A stretch of 64,000 nt of DNA from Clarkia xantiana subsp. parviflora (GCA_036873135.1 JAPTYO010000007.1:60560383-60624382); one strand, 5' to 3'. Positions 22,240 to 33,688 are shown, counted from the first letter of the stretch. Notes: generated by a model not told the origin, from the letters alone. Translations and numbers: made by a program.

Positions 22240-24624
22240 ATGCCTTCTACTCGATCAATGGTGGCTGGCAAGAACAGAAGACAGGGACAATCCGGTGGTT
22301 CCCGTCACCCCGCTGCAACGAATTTGAATTCAGTTCCAGAACAAGAGGAAAACCAGAACCATCCCCCGGCTGAGCTCTCCCAGACAGGAGGGCATAATGG
22401 ATCGCATCTCGAAGATGTTGCCCCTCAGCACCAGGACAACAGGGGGCAGGAGGCTCCCCCAGCTGCAGATTTGACGAGGGCCGTGGCAGAGGCCATGCCC
22501 ATGTTTCTGGCGGCTGTAGAGGCTCTCTTGGATCGAAGAGAGGCTGCGAGGAGGCAGGAGGATATGCCCCCGTTGGAGGAAGCGACCCTGCCGACAGAGG
22601 GTCGGAACGCACAGGAAGCCCCGCCCCGAGGCCAAGACAGAGGTAGGGCGACCGGTCAGTCGGAGAGGTTCGTGGTTGATGGGCCAGGACCAGTACAGCA
22701 CAGGACCATTCCCTTGAATGGTCCCATCACTCCCGACCAGGTGGTAAAGATCGTGAACATCTGTATGGGAGAACAGAAGCCGCTGGTGTCGGAGCTGAGG
22801 GATCGATCCACTCATCCCTTCGTCCCCCGACTCATTGATACCCTAGCCCCACCTGGGCTAGGCATCCCCACGATAAAGGAGTATGATGGCGAAGGAGATC
22901 CAGTTCGCCACGTCCAGAAGCACCTCATGGCGTGTCTGGGAAGATCCCCAAGTGAAGACATAGTGTGTACGTTGTTCCCGAACACACTGGGAGAAAGGGC
23001 CCTGACTTGGTTCTTTAGTCTGCCCCCGGGATGCATCACTTGCTGGGCAGACATGCACGATCGATTCATTCAGCAGTACCAGGGTCGGAGGCGTCTATTG
23101 AAGAGCGTGAGGTCCCTGACCCAGGTGGTGCAGAGGCCCGACGAATCGCTGGCTCATTATTACCAGCGGTACACAGCTAGCGTAGCAGAGATAGATGAAG
23201 AAATCTCTGAGGGCGAAACCATCCGTACCTTCATTCGGAACCTGACAGCTCCCTATGGCTCCGACCTGATGCACAGCGTGGCTGAGAAAGCTGTGTGGAA
23301 TATGGAGGCATTGCAGAAGAGGGTGAAGTGGCAGATCGATGTCCAGGAGTCAAAGATAGCCGCGGGAGAACTGGAACCCCCAAAGTCGAACAAGGGGAAG
23401 CATTCAAGTAAACCTTTCGACGATCGTAAGTCAAAGGGTAAACCCGACAGTGGCAAGAATCGAGGTCGTCCGGATCGGAGGGACGACAGACGCTCTTCAA
23501 GGAAGGATAAGCGAGAGGATTTTGACATTCCTCTCAACTGCTCCATGGCGGAAGTGCTGACAGTCATGGAACGACAAGGTATCTCCAGATACCCCCCGAA
23601 GAAAGATGGAGAATTCCTGGGGTCCCGCACAGATCGCTATTGTCGATTTCACCGCGCAAATGGCCACGACACCAATCACTGTCGGGAGCTGAAGAAGGAG
23701 ATTGAAAAGCTGATCCAGAAGGGGAAGCTTAAGGAATTTGTCGGGGATAAGCGGTGCCGATCCCGCTCTCGGTCCCGATCACGGTCCCGTTCCCGATCCC
23801 GCGATCGGTCCCCAAAAAAGAAAAGAACCGATCCAGAGTCATCCGGTGCTCGCAAGGAGAGACGGGGCACTATCAACGTGATTCATGGAGGGTTTGCTGC
23901 TGGAGGTGATACCTCATCCGCCCGAGAAGTTTATGCCTCTAGAATCCCTACAGCAGTGGTGTTGGGTAAGAGGTCCCGATCCTGGACCTTGAAAGAAGAG
24001 ATGGTGATCTCCTTCTCGTCGGAGGACCTCATAGGCGTGGAGACTCCGCATGACGATGCCTTGGTGGTAACCTTGGATGTAGACGGGTTCGAAATGAAGA
24101 GAATTCTAATCGACGGGGGGAGCTCCTCCGACATCCTATTCATGGACGCGCTGGAGGCTATGGGGAAGACGAAGAAAGATCTAAAGGAGGCAAACTTCCC
24201 GATGGTCGGGTTCTCTGGCTCAACCTCCTACCCGCTAGGGGTAATCACCTTACCAGTGGAGTTTGGCAGCGGGTGGAAATCAGAAAGGAGGAACGTGGAG
24301 TTTGTCGTGGTTGATTCCGCAGGGACCTACAATGCAATTATCGGGAGAACCACCATCAATCCCCTGATGGCGGTTGCCTCGACTGTGCACCAAAAGATGA
24401 AGTTCCCGACCGACCACGGAGTCGGAGAGGTCAAAGGCGACCAGGTGGCTTCCCGAAAATGCTATGTCAATGCCACCCGGAGGAGGAGGCGAGAGGCTAT
24501 GACTGTCCTCCAGACAGACACAGATCCCAGAGAAGAGTTTGGGCGTCCCGCCCCCGTAGAAGATCTGAAAGAAGTCGAGATCGATGGACCCCAGAGGAAG
24601 GTGAAAATCGGGTCTTCTAACTGA
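22240..24624 (+). CDS. Tat-2 Gag-protease polyprotein (794 aa)
   Basis: The ATG at 22240 is the first after the primer site; the frame is open further upstream into the LTR, so I chose this start over 22138. The protein has a Pro/Gln-rich N-terminus and then a retrotransposon Gag domain at about residues 210-340 (LTWFFSLPPG, EGETIRTFIRNL). The Tat-type knuckle YCRFHRANGHDTNHC is at about 467-481 and a striking RSRSRSRSRS tract at about 505-525. An aspartic protease with ILIDGGSSSDILF at about 622-634 follows; DGGS is the usual Tat form of the DTG motif. Gag would form the particle and bind element RNA, and the protease would cut the polyprotein. The frame ends 16 bases before the RT frame, so either one small indel or programmed shifting separates them. 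The 2.4-kb frame itself is intact. Confidence 0.92.
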   Translation: MPSTRSMVAGKNRRQGQSGGSRHPAATNLNSVPEQEENQNHPPAELSQTGGHNGSHLEDVAPQHQDNRGQEAPPAADLTRAVAEAMPMFLAAVEALLDRREAARRQEDMPPLEEATLPTEGRNAQEAPPRGQDRGRATGQSERFVVDGPGPVQHRTIPLNGPITPDQVVKIVNICMGEQKPLVSELRDRSTHPFVPRLIDTLAPPGLGIPTIKEYDGEGDPVRHVQKHLMACLGRSPSEDIVCTLFPNTLGERALTWFFSLPPGCITCWADMHDRFIQQYQGRRRLLKSVRSLTQVVQRPDESLAHYYQRYTASVAEIDEEISEGETIRTFIRNLTAPYGSDLMHSVAEKAVWNMEALQKRVKWQIDVQESKIAAGELEPPKSNKGKHSSKPFDDRKSKGKPDSGKNRGRPDRRDDRRSSRKDKREDFDIPLNCSMAEVLTVMERQGISRYPPKKDGEFLGSRTDRYCRFHRANGHDTNHCRELKKEIEKLIQKGKLKEFVGDKRCRSRSRSRSRSRSRSRDRSPKKKRTDPESSGARKERRGTINVIHGGFAAGGDTSSAREVYASRIPTAVVLGKRSRSWTLKEEMVISFSSEDLIGVETPHDDALVVTLDVDGFEMKRILIDGGSSSDILFMDALEAMGKTKKDLKEANFPMVGFSGSTSYPLGVITLPVEFGSGWKSERRNVEFVVVDSAGTYNAIIGRTTINPLMAVASTVHQKMKFPTDHGVGEVKGDQVASRKCYVNATRRRRREAMTVLQTDTDPREEFGRPAPVEDLKEVEIDGPQRKVKIGSSN

Positions 24625-24640
24625 AGAGACAGCCCAAAAA

Positions 24641-26209
24641 TTGGTGGAGTTGTTGAAGGAGTTCAAGGAGCTGTTTGCCTGGTCCCCCAGCGATATGCCG
24701 GGAATCAGCCCCGATGTGATCGTGCACGAGCTGAAGATAGACCCCGCGATCAAGCCTATCATACAGAAAAGGCGTCCGATGGGCACGGATAAGAAGATTG
24801 CGATTCAGCAGGAGGTGGGCAGGTTGCTCGATGCTGGGTTCATTAAGGAGCTCCGATTCCAGACTTGGGTGGCCAACCCAGTGCTGGTGAAGAAGACCAA
24901 CGGAAAATGGCGAATGTGCGTGGACTTCCGCGACCTGAACAAGGCTTGCCCAAAGGACTGCTATCCACTCCCGAGGATCGACCAGCTGGTGGATGCTACA
25001 TCGGGACATGAGCTGTTAAGTTTCATGGATGCATATTCGGGCTACAACCAGATCAAGATGGCTAAGGAAGACGCTCCCCACACAGTGTTCTACGCAGACA
25101 GTGACATCTATCACTACGATGTCATGCCTTTCGGGTTGATCAATGCCGGGGAAACCTACCAGCGGATGGTGAACAAACTGTTTGGAGATATGCTGGGAGA
25201 AACCATGGAAGCTTACGTGAATGATATGTTGGTGAAGTCCCGACAAGCCGAGGATCACGTGCACAACCTTACCATGGCGTTTGAGCGGATGAGGCTCCAT
25301 CAAGTTCGTTTGAACCCGACGAAATGCGCCTTCGGAGTCCACTCAGGGAAATTCCTGGGCTTCATGGTGAGTCAGAGAGGAATTGAAGTGAATCCTGAGA
25401 AGCTGAGGGCAATCGAGGAGATGCAGTCCCCGATAAACCATCGGGAGGTGCAAGTACTGAATGGCCGACTAGCTGCAATGAACCGCTTCTTGTCCAAAGC
25501 CAGCGACCGATCAATGCCGTTTTTTGAAGTCTTGAGGGCCAACAAAAAATTCGAATGGACCGCCAAATGTGAAGAAGCGTTCCAAGCACTCAAGCAGCAC
25601 CTTCGCACACTCCCGCCGCTGGCAAAACCGGTTCCAGGCGAGCCGCTCTTCCTTTATTTGGCTGTTTCTGAATTTGCAATTAGCTCTGTGTTAGTAAAGA
25701 TTGTCGAGGGTAATCAAGTCCCCGTCTATTATGTAAGCAAGGCATTTGCCAGATCTGAATTGAACTACCCCGCCGTTGAGAAGTACCTCTTTGCGTTGAT
25801 TATTACTGCTCGGAAGCTAAGGCCATATTTCCACGCACACGAGATCACTGTGCTAACGAACCAGCCTTTGAAGCATTTTTTGAACCGACCAGATGCGTCG
25901 GGGAGATTAGTGAAATGGGCAGTAGAGCTTAGCGAATTTCGCATACACTTCGCTCCGAGAACGGCCATTAAGGGTCAGGCGTTAGCAGATTTCATAGCAG
26001 AGTCTACAGCCCCCGATCTGGAAGAAGCGGGCCCTGTAGAGGGGGCAACCATGGAAGTCCCGACAGAAGTACAACCAGAGAGGGCAGAGCAATCAGAACA
26101 GCCAAACAAGGAAAATATCTGGGAGATGTACACGGATGGCTCCGCGAGTTCAGATGAATCAGGAGCGGGCTTCTTGTTGATACCACCAGGTGAAGGTGAA
26201 CCGCTCTGA
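24641..26209 (+). pseudogene. Tat-2 reverse transcriptase, RNase H and start of second RNase H
   Basis: This 522-codon frame is offset from gag. RT motifs are CVDFRDLNKACPKDCYPLPR, MDAYSGYNQI and the box YVNDM at 25214-25228, where the family has YVDD. The first catalytic aspartate codon is now AAT, a G-to-A change at 25220. A Gypsy RNase H follows (YYVSKAF, VLTNQPLKHFL), then the start of the archaeal-type RNase H (MYTDGSASSDESGAGF). TGA at 26207-26209 ends the frame, and the domain continues in the same frame beyond it. The mutated box should abolish polymerisation and the stop should truncate the polyprotein. Upstream similarity in this frame reaches back to about 24608, so the gag-pol junction lies there. 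Confidence 0.92.
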
Positions 26210-26968
26210 TACGCCTTGGCTTTAACATTCAAGGCCACAAACAACGAAGCGGAGTACGAAGCTCTTATCACGGGCTTAAAAATCGCTAAAGGCACTGGAA
26301 TCGATCACTTAAGAGTGAAGTGCGACGCAGCTTTAATCGTGAACCAGGTTCAAGGGCGATACGAAGCAAGGAGTCCGATAATGAAAAAGTATCTGCGAGA
26401 GGTACAAGCCTTGAGAGAGGGCTTCAAAAGCTTCGATATCGAGGCTATCCCGAGGGAGGAGAACATAGAGGCAGACGCCTTGAGCAAATTTACCCTGGGG
26501 GCACCCTTGGAAGAAAATCGGAAGGTGCACTTCCTGGAGAAGGTGATCTTATCAAACATCGACCCAACACAGGTGTGCACCATCGAGACAAAATCGGAGG
26601 AAGAGCCCACTTGGATGACCCCGATAGTCGCGTATCTGACTACGGGGGCAGTCCCCGAGGATAAGGTAGCAGCGGACAGGATATGTCGGATCGCGTCTAA
26701 TTATGTGATGCTGGACAATCAGCTGTACAAGAAGGGCTGGTTCTCGACTCCGTACCTAAAGTGTGTAGCAGAACCCGACACCAATCGTATCCTGAAGGAA
26801 ATGCATGAGGGGGTCGCGGCTTGCCACGAAGGGGCCCGATCCATTTTGAGGAAGGTGTTGAACTTAGGCTACTATTGGCCCACGATGAACAAAGAAGCAA
26901 ACGACGTTGGTCCGATCATGCGACGCGTGCCAGAGGTACGCCCCGAGTATCGTGGCTCCGGCCGCTAA
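26210..26968 (+). pseudogene. Tat-2 second RNase H (C-terminal part) and integrase zinc domain
   Basis: This is the same frame as the RT after the TGA. It has the remaining archaeal-type RNase H motifs (ATNNEAEYEAL, DAALIVNQVQG, NIEADALSKF), so all four acidic residues of this domain are encoded but split by the stop. Next come a linker and the histidines of the integrase HHCC domain (MHEGVAACHEGARS, YYWPTMNKEA). The frame then leaves the coding sequence at about 26910, where a one-base shift moves the CxxC part into the next frame. Confidence 0.9.
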
Positions 26969-27848
26969 CCTGACATCCATCAAGAGCGCTTGGCCCTTCG
27001 CGCAGTGGGGCATCGACTTGGTGGGACCTCTTCCACAAGCACAAGGACAATGTAAGTATTTACTTGTAGCTATCGATTATTTTTCGAAATGGATAGAGGC
27101 GAAGGCGTTGGCCAGAACAACGGGGAACCAGATCGTCAAGTTCCTCCAAACCCACATCGTGTCCAGATACGGGATTCCTAAGGTGGTGAGCAGCGACAAT
27201 GGCCCACCGTTTAACGGCTCTCAGGTGAGGGAGTATCTGGAAGAATTGAACATTGAGCATCGGACCGCCTCCGTACGCCATGCTCAGACTAATGGCCAGG
27301 TGGAGTCAGCCAACAAAATCGTGATGTTTGGCCTGAAGAAGAGGGTCTACGCCTTGAAGGGCAAGTGGCTGAATGAACTGGAAAATGTACTTTGGGCTGT
27401 TAGAACGACACCCAAACGATCAACAGGGGAGACTCCGTTTGGCCTCGTTTATGGCACGGAAGCTGACGCACCTGTGGAGGTAGCTTTGGCGTCCCATCGG
27501 ATGAGATATTACGAGCCCCTAACGAACGACGAAGTGAGACGTCTGGACTTGGACTTACTCGAAGAGAAGAGGCGGGAGGCCGATGAAGTCCAAGCTCGAA
27601 TGCGTTTAGCGACGGCCAGGTACTACAATCGGCGAGTGAAGTCCCGACAGTTCTTTGTCGGGGAGCTGGTTTGGCGTCGCAACGAGTTCACCCTTTTGGA
27701 TCGAATCGACAAGATGTCACCAAAATGGGAAGGACCTTATAAGATCGTGGGGATGCCAGCTCCAAATGCATACAAGTTGGAAGACCTCGATGGCAGAACA
27801 TTAAAGCATTCTTTCGGTGGCGAACACTTGAAGAAACACCATGCTTGA
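26907..27848 (+). pseudogene. Tat-2 integrase core and C-terminus
   Basis: The frame starts inside the zinc domain (SCDACQRYAP). It contains the DDE core: the first Asp in WGIDLVGPLP, the second in SSDNGPPFNG and the Glu in GQVESANK, followed by PFGLVYGTEADAPVE. It ends with a GELVWRR...PKWEGPYKI C-terminal region and a normal stop at 27846-27848. The three catalytic residues are kept. Only the one-base shift near 26910 disconnects it from the rest of pol. Confidence 0.92.
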
Positions 27849-29045
27849 AGAAAAGTCGCCTTGAGTGGTGCACGATCCTTAGATTTATTCTAAGTATCAA
27901 AAAGTCACCTTAAGTGGTGCACGAGAAAAGTCACCTTGAGTGGTGCACGATCCTTAGATTTATTCTAAGTATCAAAAAGTCGCCTTAAGTGGTGCACAAT
28001 GTAAAGTCGCCTTCAGTGGTGCACGATATTAAGTCGCCTTAAGTGGCGCAAGTTGAAAAGTCGCCTTAAGTGGTGCACGATGCAAAGTCGCCTTCAGTGG
28101 TGCACGATGTAAAGTCGCCTTAAGTGGTGCACGATATAAAGTCGCCTTAAGTGGTGCACGAGAAAAGTCGCCTTGAGTGGTGCACGATCCTTAGATTTAT
28201 TCTAAGTATCAAAAAGTCGCCTTAAGTGGTGCACAATGTAAAGTCGCCTTCAGTGGTGCACGAGAAAAGTCGCCTTGAGTGGTGCACGATCCTTAGATTT
28301 ATTCTAAGTATCAAAAAGTCGCCTTAAGTGGTGCACGAGAAAAGTCGCCTTCAGTAGTGCACGATATTAAGTCGCCTTAAGTGGCGCAAGTTGAAAAGTC
28401 GCCTTAAGTGGTGCACGATGCAAAGTCGCCTTGAGTGGTGCACGATCCTTAGATTTATAATAAGTATCCAAAAGTCGCCTTAAGTGGTGCACGAGAAAAG
28501 TTGCCTTGAGTGGTGCACGATCCTTAGATTTATTCTAAGTATCAAAAAGTCGCCTTAAGTGGTGCACAATGTAAAGTCGCCTTCAGTGGTGCACGATATT
28601 AAGTCGCCTTAAGTGGCGCAAGTTGAAAAGTCGCCTTAAGTGGTGCACGATCCTTAGATTTATTCTAAGTATCAAAAAGTCGCCTTAAGTGGTGCACAAT
28701 GTAAAGTCGCCTTCAGTGGTGCACGATATTAAGTCGCCTTAAGTGGCGCAAGTTGAAAAGTCGCCTTAAGTGGTGCACGATGCAAAGTCGCCTTCAGTGG
28801 TGCACGATATTAAGTCGCCTTAAGTGGCGCAAGTTGAAAAGACGCCTTAAGTGGTGCACGATGTAAAGTCGCCTTCAGTGGTGCACGATATTAAGTCGCC
28901 TTAAGTGGTGCACGATGTAATGTCGCCTTAAGTGGTGCACGATGAAAGTCGCCTTAAGTGGTGCACGATATTAAGTCGCCTTAAGTGGTGCACGATGAAA
29001 GTCGCCTTAAGTGGTGCACGATGTTAAGTCGCCTTAAGTGGCGTG
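27849..29045 (+). repeat. Tat-2 3' tandem repeat array
   Basis: About 40 units of roughly 26-27 bp are based on AAGTCGCCTTAAGTGGTGCA with short variable spacers (CGATGTAA, CGATATT, CGAGAA). They are organised into longer higher-order units by an insert CCTTAGATTTATTCTAAGTA that can fold on itself (CTTAG/CTAAG). It lies between the integrase stop and the 3' non-coding region. Tandem arrays at this place are common in Tat elements. Confidence 0.95.
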
Positions 29046-29380
29046 GTTTTGCCTTATGGAATAAAGCGATTGAACTTGACCCTTGGCAGAGTCGAGGGGA
29101 GCAGGATCCACGAGGTATGAGGCAGAAGGCTCCGCAGCAAGATGATCGGATCCTGGAAGATTGGCCGCGGGAGGATCGGACTCTTGGAGGTCAGCCGATG
29201 AAGAGTCGACTATCGAGGAATATTGGAGGAGTCTTCTCGGATTTTGTGGCTATCCTCGAAGTATCGAGGAATCGCGGACGAGAAGATCCGTGTCAAGGAA
29301 TTTTGTCAAGAGAAAAGCCTCTGATACAGATATCAGAAGGTCGGGAGTTGAAAGACACGACGAACTAAAAGTCCCTCATG
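29046..29380 (+). other. Tat-2 3' non-coding region
   Basis: It shares blocks with the 3' end of Tat-4 on the other strand (61196-61460): a GAGGAGTCTTCTCGGATTT-type block and ACTAAAAGTCCCTCATGTC. In Tat-4 an antisense gene sits next to this block; here no such gene is present and the frame at 28985-29368 is not supported. The shared blocks show that the two elements have homologous 3' ends. Confidence 0.7.
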
Positions 29381-29393
29381 TCTTGGGGGCAAA
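29381..29393 (+). other. Tat-2 polypurine tract
   Basis: TCTTGGGGGCAAA ends exactly at the 3' LTR start. Confidence 0.85.
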
Positions 29394-30090
29394 TGATGGG
29401 TTCGACTATTGCCGTCAGGCCCTTTAACGGTGAGGAAACGGCAAACAGGCCCACCAGGCCCAAAATGAAGGTCAAGATGACCTAGGAGAAGGGTCCCGAC
29501 GAAGGGAGTCCCGACGATGAAAGGTCCCGACGGAGTCGGTCCCGACAGTGGAGCTGGAAGCTCCCGATGAGAAGCCTTTAAGTGGGCCCCGATGATGAAT
29601 CCCTGAGAATGATTGGCCCTGTCACGATGACGAGGGGCCCCGAGCGGTGACACAACGAGATAACTCTGGAGTCCCCGACGGGAGTCGGGACTCTTTATCA
29701 GAGGATAAAGCCAAGGTATGCGGGGCGTGGCCGAGATACGCGGAACGTGGATTAAGATACACGGAGCGTGGCCGAGATACGCGGGGCATGGCTAAGATAC
29801 GCGAGATCATGTCCGAGATATGCGGGATACAGGCTAACCACCCCTAACGGTTCGCCAGGTACCTGAGGCATCTCTTTGCCTATAAAAGGGCAGGAGGTCA
29901 CCTCAGATCACTTACGTTGAGTTGAATACACTCTGAGTTTATTACTTGCCAGTCATACGAGATACTTATTTAAGCATCGGAGAGGGATTCTGGGTCACCG
30001 CCCGGTCTATCCCCTCTTGCAGGATTGCGTGGAGCAAAGGAGCTAGGATTGCCGTCAAAGTTCGTACCGGAGTTCCACCGTGATCCAACA
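29394..30090 (+). repeat. Tat-2 3' LTR
   Basis: 697 bp, the same length as the 5' LTR, with 7 substitutions and no indel. It is followed by the duplication GCCCA at 30091-30095. Confidence 0.96.
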
Positions 30091-30461
30091 GCCCAGAATG
30101 TGGTTTAATGAAGAACGAAGTTCATCACGACAATGTGCAAATTGAAGATCATGTTGAATTTCTTCGGAACTAGATAACCGTCTTACGTAATCAGGTTTAT
30201 CCCCCTGATTCTTAGCCATTCTTGCTTGGTGGAAGCCTCCTTCCACCGCAAGACGACCTTACCTGTGTGACGAGGTAAGGCCCACATTCGAAATAATTTT
30301 GGGAGAGGATTACGTCCTCCTACGAATTAGTGTATAGACCGAAATTCTGATGTATTCAAAGGTTATGACGTCGATGGATCATAAACTCAATTGCAATTCA
30401 CTCGTTTATTAAAATGTAACCTTTAATCATCAAAATGTTATCACAAATACTATGCCACATA
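30091..30461 (-). other. Cop-C 3' non-coding region, part 2
   Basis: This continues the Cop-C sequence interrupted at 21506 and corresponds to about 13665-14170 of Cop-B. No gene is supported. Confidence 0.75.
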
Positions 30462-31860
30462 TTAAACCCTACGCAATCTAAGCAGTTTTACGTGATTTTC
30501 GAATATTTCCCTGCGTAGTGTTTTAGTTAATGGGTCCTCAACCATGTCGTCAGTGGACAAGTATTCCATAGTGATAATATTGACTTCTACCATAGATTTA
30601 GCATAAAAGTATTTCACATCAATGTGTTTAGTCCTACTATGGTACTTTGGATTCTTAACTGCCGCAATAGCCGCCTGATTGTCAAAGTATACCACGGCGA
30701 GTTTACTCCCGTCTTTGACATCATGCAATGCAGTAAGAAGCCTTTTCAGCCAGATTGCTTCTTGTGCGTTTTTACAGAGAGCTACAAATTCCGATTACAT
30801 TGTAGACAGCGCGACACAGGTCTTCTTCTTGCTCGTCCATGAAATGGAGGCATTTGCAAGGATAAATACTCCCCCTATGGTGGACTTACGATCATCTGGA
30901 TCGCCACCATGGTCGGCGTCACTGTAATCGGTCAATTCTAACTTCCTGCCCTCATAGCACAGAGCGTAGTCGGCAGTACCTTTTAGATGAAGAAAAATTC
31001 GTTTTTCAGCCTTTAAATGTTGATAGCCAGGATTACGTGCTACTAGGCTCACGACGTAACAGATGTACGGACGGGTGCATTGCATGGCGTACATGAGACT
31101 TCCGACCATACTTAAGTACTCTGCACCCTTCATCTGTTCACGCTCTGCCAGGTTCTTGGGGCCGTCACGTTTTGATAGTGCGCACCCATATACAACCGGC
31201 GTATCCACGGGTTTGACATCTTGCATTCTGAACCTTTTCAACAATTTTTCGATATTGGTTTCTTGAGATAGACATAATTTACGGGTAGCTCTATCTCTAG
31301 CAGTTTTAATGCCTAAGATATATGTGGCCTCTCTCATGTCTTTCATCTCAAACACAGATGTTCATAAAACACACATCGTTTGCGGCAATGAGTATATCAT
31401 CCACGTATAAGTTTAAGATGACATACTTAGACCTCGGAGGTCTTATAGTACACGCACGGGTCCTCGTGAAGATCCACATATCCGTTTCCTACGATTTCCT
31501 CGTGAAATTTGTGGTACCATTGCTGAGACGATTGTTTAAGACCGTAAATAGACCTTTGGATTTTACAAACTTTACGTTCATTACCAGGAGTAATTAAACT
31601 TTTCGGGTGCTCCATATAGATCTCTCCCTTCCAGGTTTCTGAGGAGGAATGCGGTCTTAACACTCATTCGGTGCAGCTCGAATCCGAGACTTGCGATCGG
31701 GACCATTTTGGCCCTAACCGTGGTTTTACGCACATTAGTGAACGTGATTCGTCAAAGTCCACTCCGTGGATTTGGGTTTATCCTTTCGCAACAAGTCGGC
31801 TTTTAAACCGTCCGACTTTTCCATCAGTGATGAACCCTTTTCGGGATCCATCTCATCCTT
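30462..31860 (-). pseudogene. Cop-C reverse transcriptase and RNase H (Ty1/Copia), broken
   Basis: From about 31860 downwards the minus strand encodes the RT N-terminal part in several frames. At 31663-31427 there is EIYMEHP and SIYGLKQSSQQWY. The catalytic box YVDD is at 31397-31408. From 31355, in another frame, follow MKDMREATYILGIK, LKGTADYALCYEG and the RNase H (DADHGGDPDDRKS, FDNQAAIAA, KHIDVKYF). The frame ends at LLRLRRV with a stop at 30462. Damage includes a small deletion with frameshift near 31360 and an in-frame TAA at 30795-30797 where Cop-B has a glutamate codon. The C-terminal end is complete, unlike in Cop-B. Confidence 0.9.
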
Positions 31861-33688
31861 ACGCTCATGTGGTTAACAGGTAAATCAACAAAGACTATAA
31901 TGGCTTTCATTTAGGCAATCTTTCTTATTTTATTATTTTCCTCCATTTATCCGCTTGAGGTGTTTTCAATGCTTGTTATACCGTTTTCGGTTTGTCTACA
32001 GATATCAGAGTGAGGTTATCACCCTAATCAATGGGATATTTCTCTTAAGAAGTTTGATGCCTTCAATCGTATCTAGGCTCGTGAATCCCATCTTGAGTCT
32101 GAACGACACTCCCACTCGGAATAATGTTTCTTTCAGAGCATTACTCCCAGTGGGAATAAAAACAGTACTTGAATCTTGACCTACAACTTCCCTTTAACGA
32201 CCTCTCGGTCTCGGGATTCTATCTCCGAGATTGAATTCCTTGATCGCTAAGACCTGGAACCAAGTCTGGTCGAATCACTCCCACTGGAAACAATGGGTAA
32301 ATATGGAAGATGTGGTATTATTGGATTATTTCATCCAGCGATTCAGCATTAATCATGATTATCAGGTTCGACTTGAGTCGTCCTATCGGCAACAGTGATT
32401 TTCGTGTGGTAGAGGGTGTAATCCTCCACTGGATTTATTATGACAATGTTTCCATTATCATTTACCATGTCATTCACTTGGGTTGCCGGTTCAAATCATT
32501 CTCCCGCTCGAATTAAGTGGACCTGAATTCCAATGATATCCTGCATCTTTTAATCAAGATTACATCTTTATAAATTTCCATGCATTGAAAGTTCGTCCTC
32601 AAGAGATGTAATGTATCACTTTCGACCATGTTACCATTTTCAAGCTATAAACATGTATGTTCAAAGAGTTGTCACCGTACTCTTGGTCCGAATACTTATT
32701 TAATGCGCCATTTTAATGTCGCATAGTGATATGATTTAAATCATTATCATTCTTTAGCTTCATGGTGCAGCGTCGTTAACCGATTTTATTGGAACAAAAT
32801 CTTATATAAATGTGAGTAATGTTTCTCTCATCCCAGAGGGATCGTATGATAGATTGACTCTAACATTATGTGATTCAAACTTTGCTATATGAAGTGGCGT
32901 GAAATAAATGCCTAGCCCAACTTTCGTTCAAGGCTAGTAGAAGAGATATCGTTTAACCGACTTCATGCTTCTTTGTTTGCAAACTTATTTAAGAGATTTT
33001 ATCCCATCTCCGAACTGAGCGTTTAGGTTTTCACCTTGTGCATCAGTTGATACTTTTACAAGGTCGGGGTAGCTTTTGAAGCATACTTCTTTCCGTGTAA
33101 ATGTTATCAATAAGTCATTCCGAAAGGGATGCAAACAAATATTCAGCATTTATTCATCAAAGAACTTCATTATTAAATTTTTACTTTTAAATGATGTGTT
33201 CCGTCTTTCGAGGTCCATATGTACGCTATAAGGCGTTATTTACCAAGGTTTAACCCTAAGGTAAAATCGTTTCATTTCCAACTTTAATTTAATCGGTTTC
33301 GTACATGATATCAGTTATTAATTATTTCATTTAATGGAGTACTAATATTTAAGAAAGAATTATAAGCAATGCGACGAACAACAATAAAAAGAAGATAGAA
33401 TAGCTTGAGGAAGATACACAATCAATACTTGGTCCAAGCATTTTCCAAATGCTTAAAATGTAATTGTTCCTGTATTTCAAGGATCATTATTATCAAGTAT
33501 TCGAAAACTGAAAATTTAAGAAGTGTTCAATAACATATAAAGATAAAGTCTTTCATTCAATCTTTATGTTTTCGGGGCATCCTCCATAGGTTTGTGCTGG
33601 ATATGCTTCTCGGTTCTGTAATCCAAAAAGAGTAAATTGAATTACTTTGCGAGAAAGAAGAATCCAGGAAGAACTTATGAGGTCATCA
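31861..33688 (-). other. Cop-C decayed middle region
   Basis: Colinear with 15450-17290 of Cop-B. No protease or integrase motif was recognised in any frame; at under 2 kb it is also shorter than an intact Copia protease-integrase region. I see only short frames. Confidence 0.5.

Larger units (their letters stand above)
21507..30090 (+). mobile_element. Tat-2, Ty3/Gypsy Tat-type LTR retrotransposon with full but damaged coding set
   Basis: Two 697-bp LTRs (TGATGGGTTCGAC to GATCCAACA) differ at 7 positions by my count. The flanking duplication is GCCCA at 21502-21506 and 30091-30095. The internal order is primer site, gag-protease, RT, RNase H, a second (archaeal-type) RNase H, integrase, a 1.2-kb tandem repeat array, 3' non-coding part and polypurine tract. 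The dual RNase H is diagnostic of the Tat clade. LTR divergence near 1 percent means a young insertion, of the order of half a million years under commonly used plant rates. It carries a frameshift before RT, a mutated RT catalytic box, a stop in the second RNase H and a frameshift in integrase. Confidence 0.95.

Noticed and set aside
27849..29045. A CRISPR-like look of regularly spaced repeats
   Set aside because: Spacers are short, few in kind and repeated; the array lies inside a plant LTR retrotransposon and there are no cas genes.
28985..29427. Frames of 127 and 88 aa before the Tat-2 3' LTR
   Set aside because: They start in the repeat array and run across the 3' non-coding region and LTR; they are not kept in the homologous Tat-4 region.
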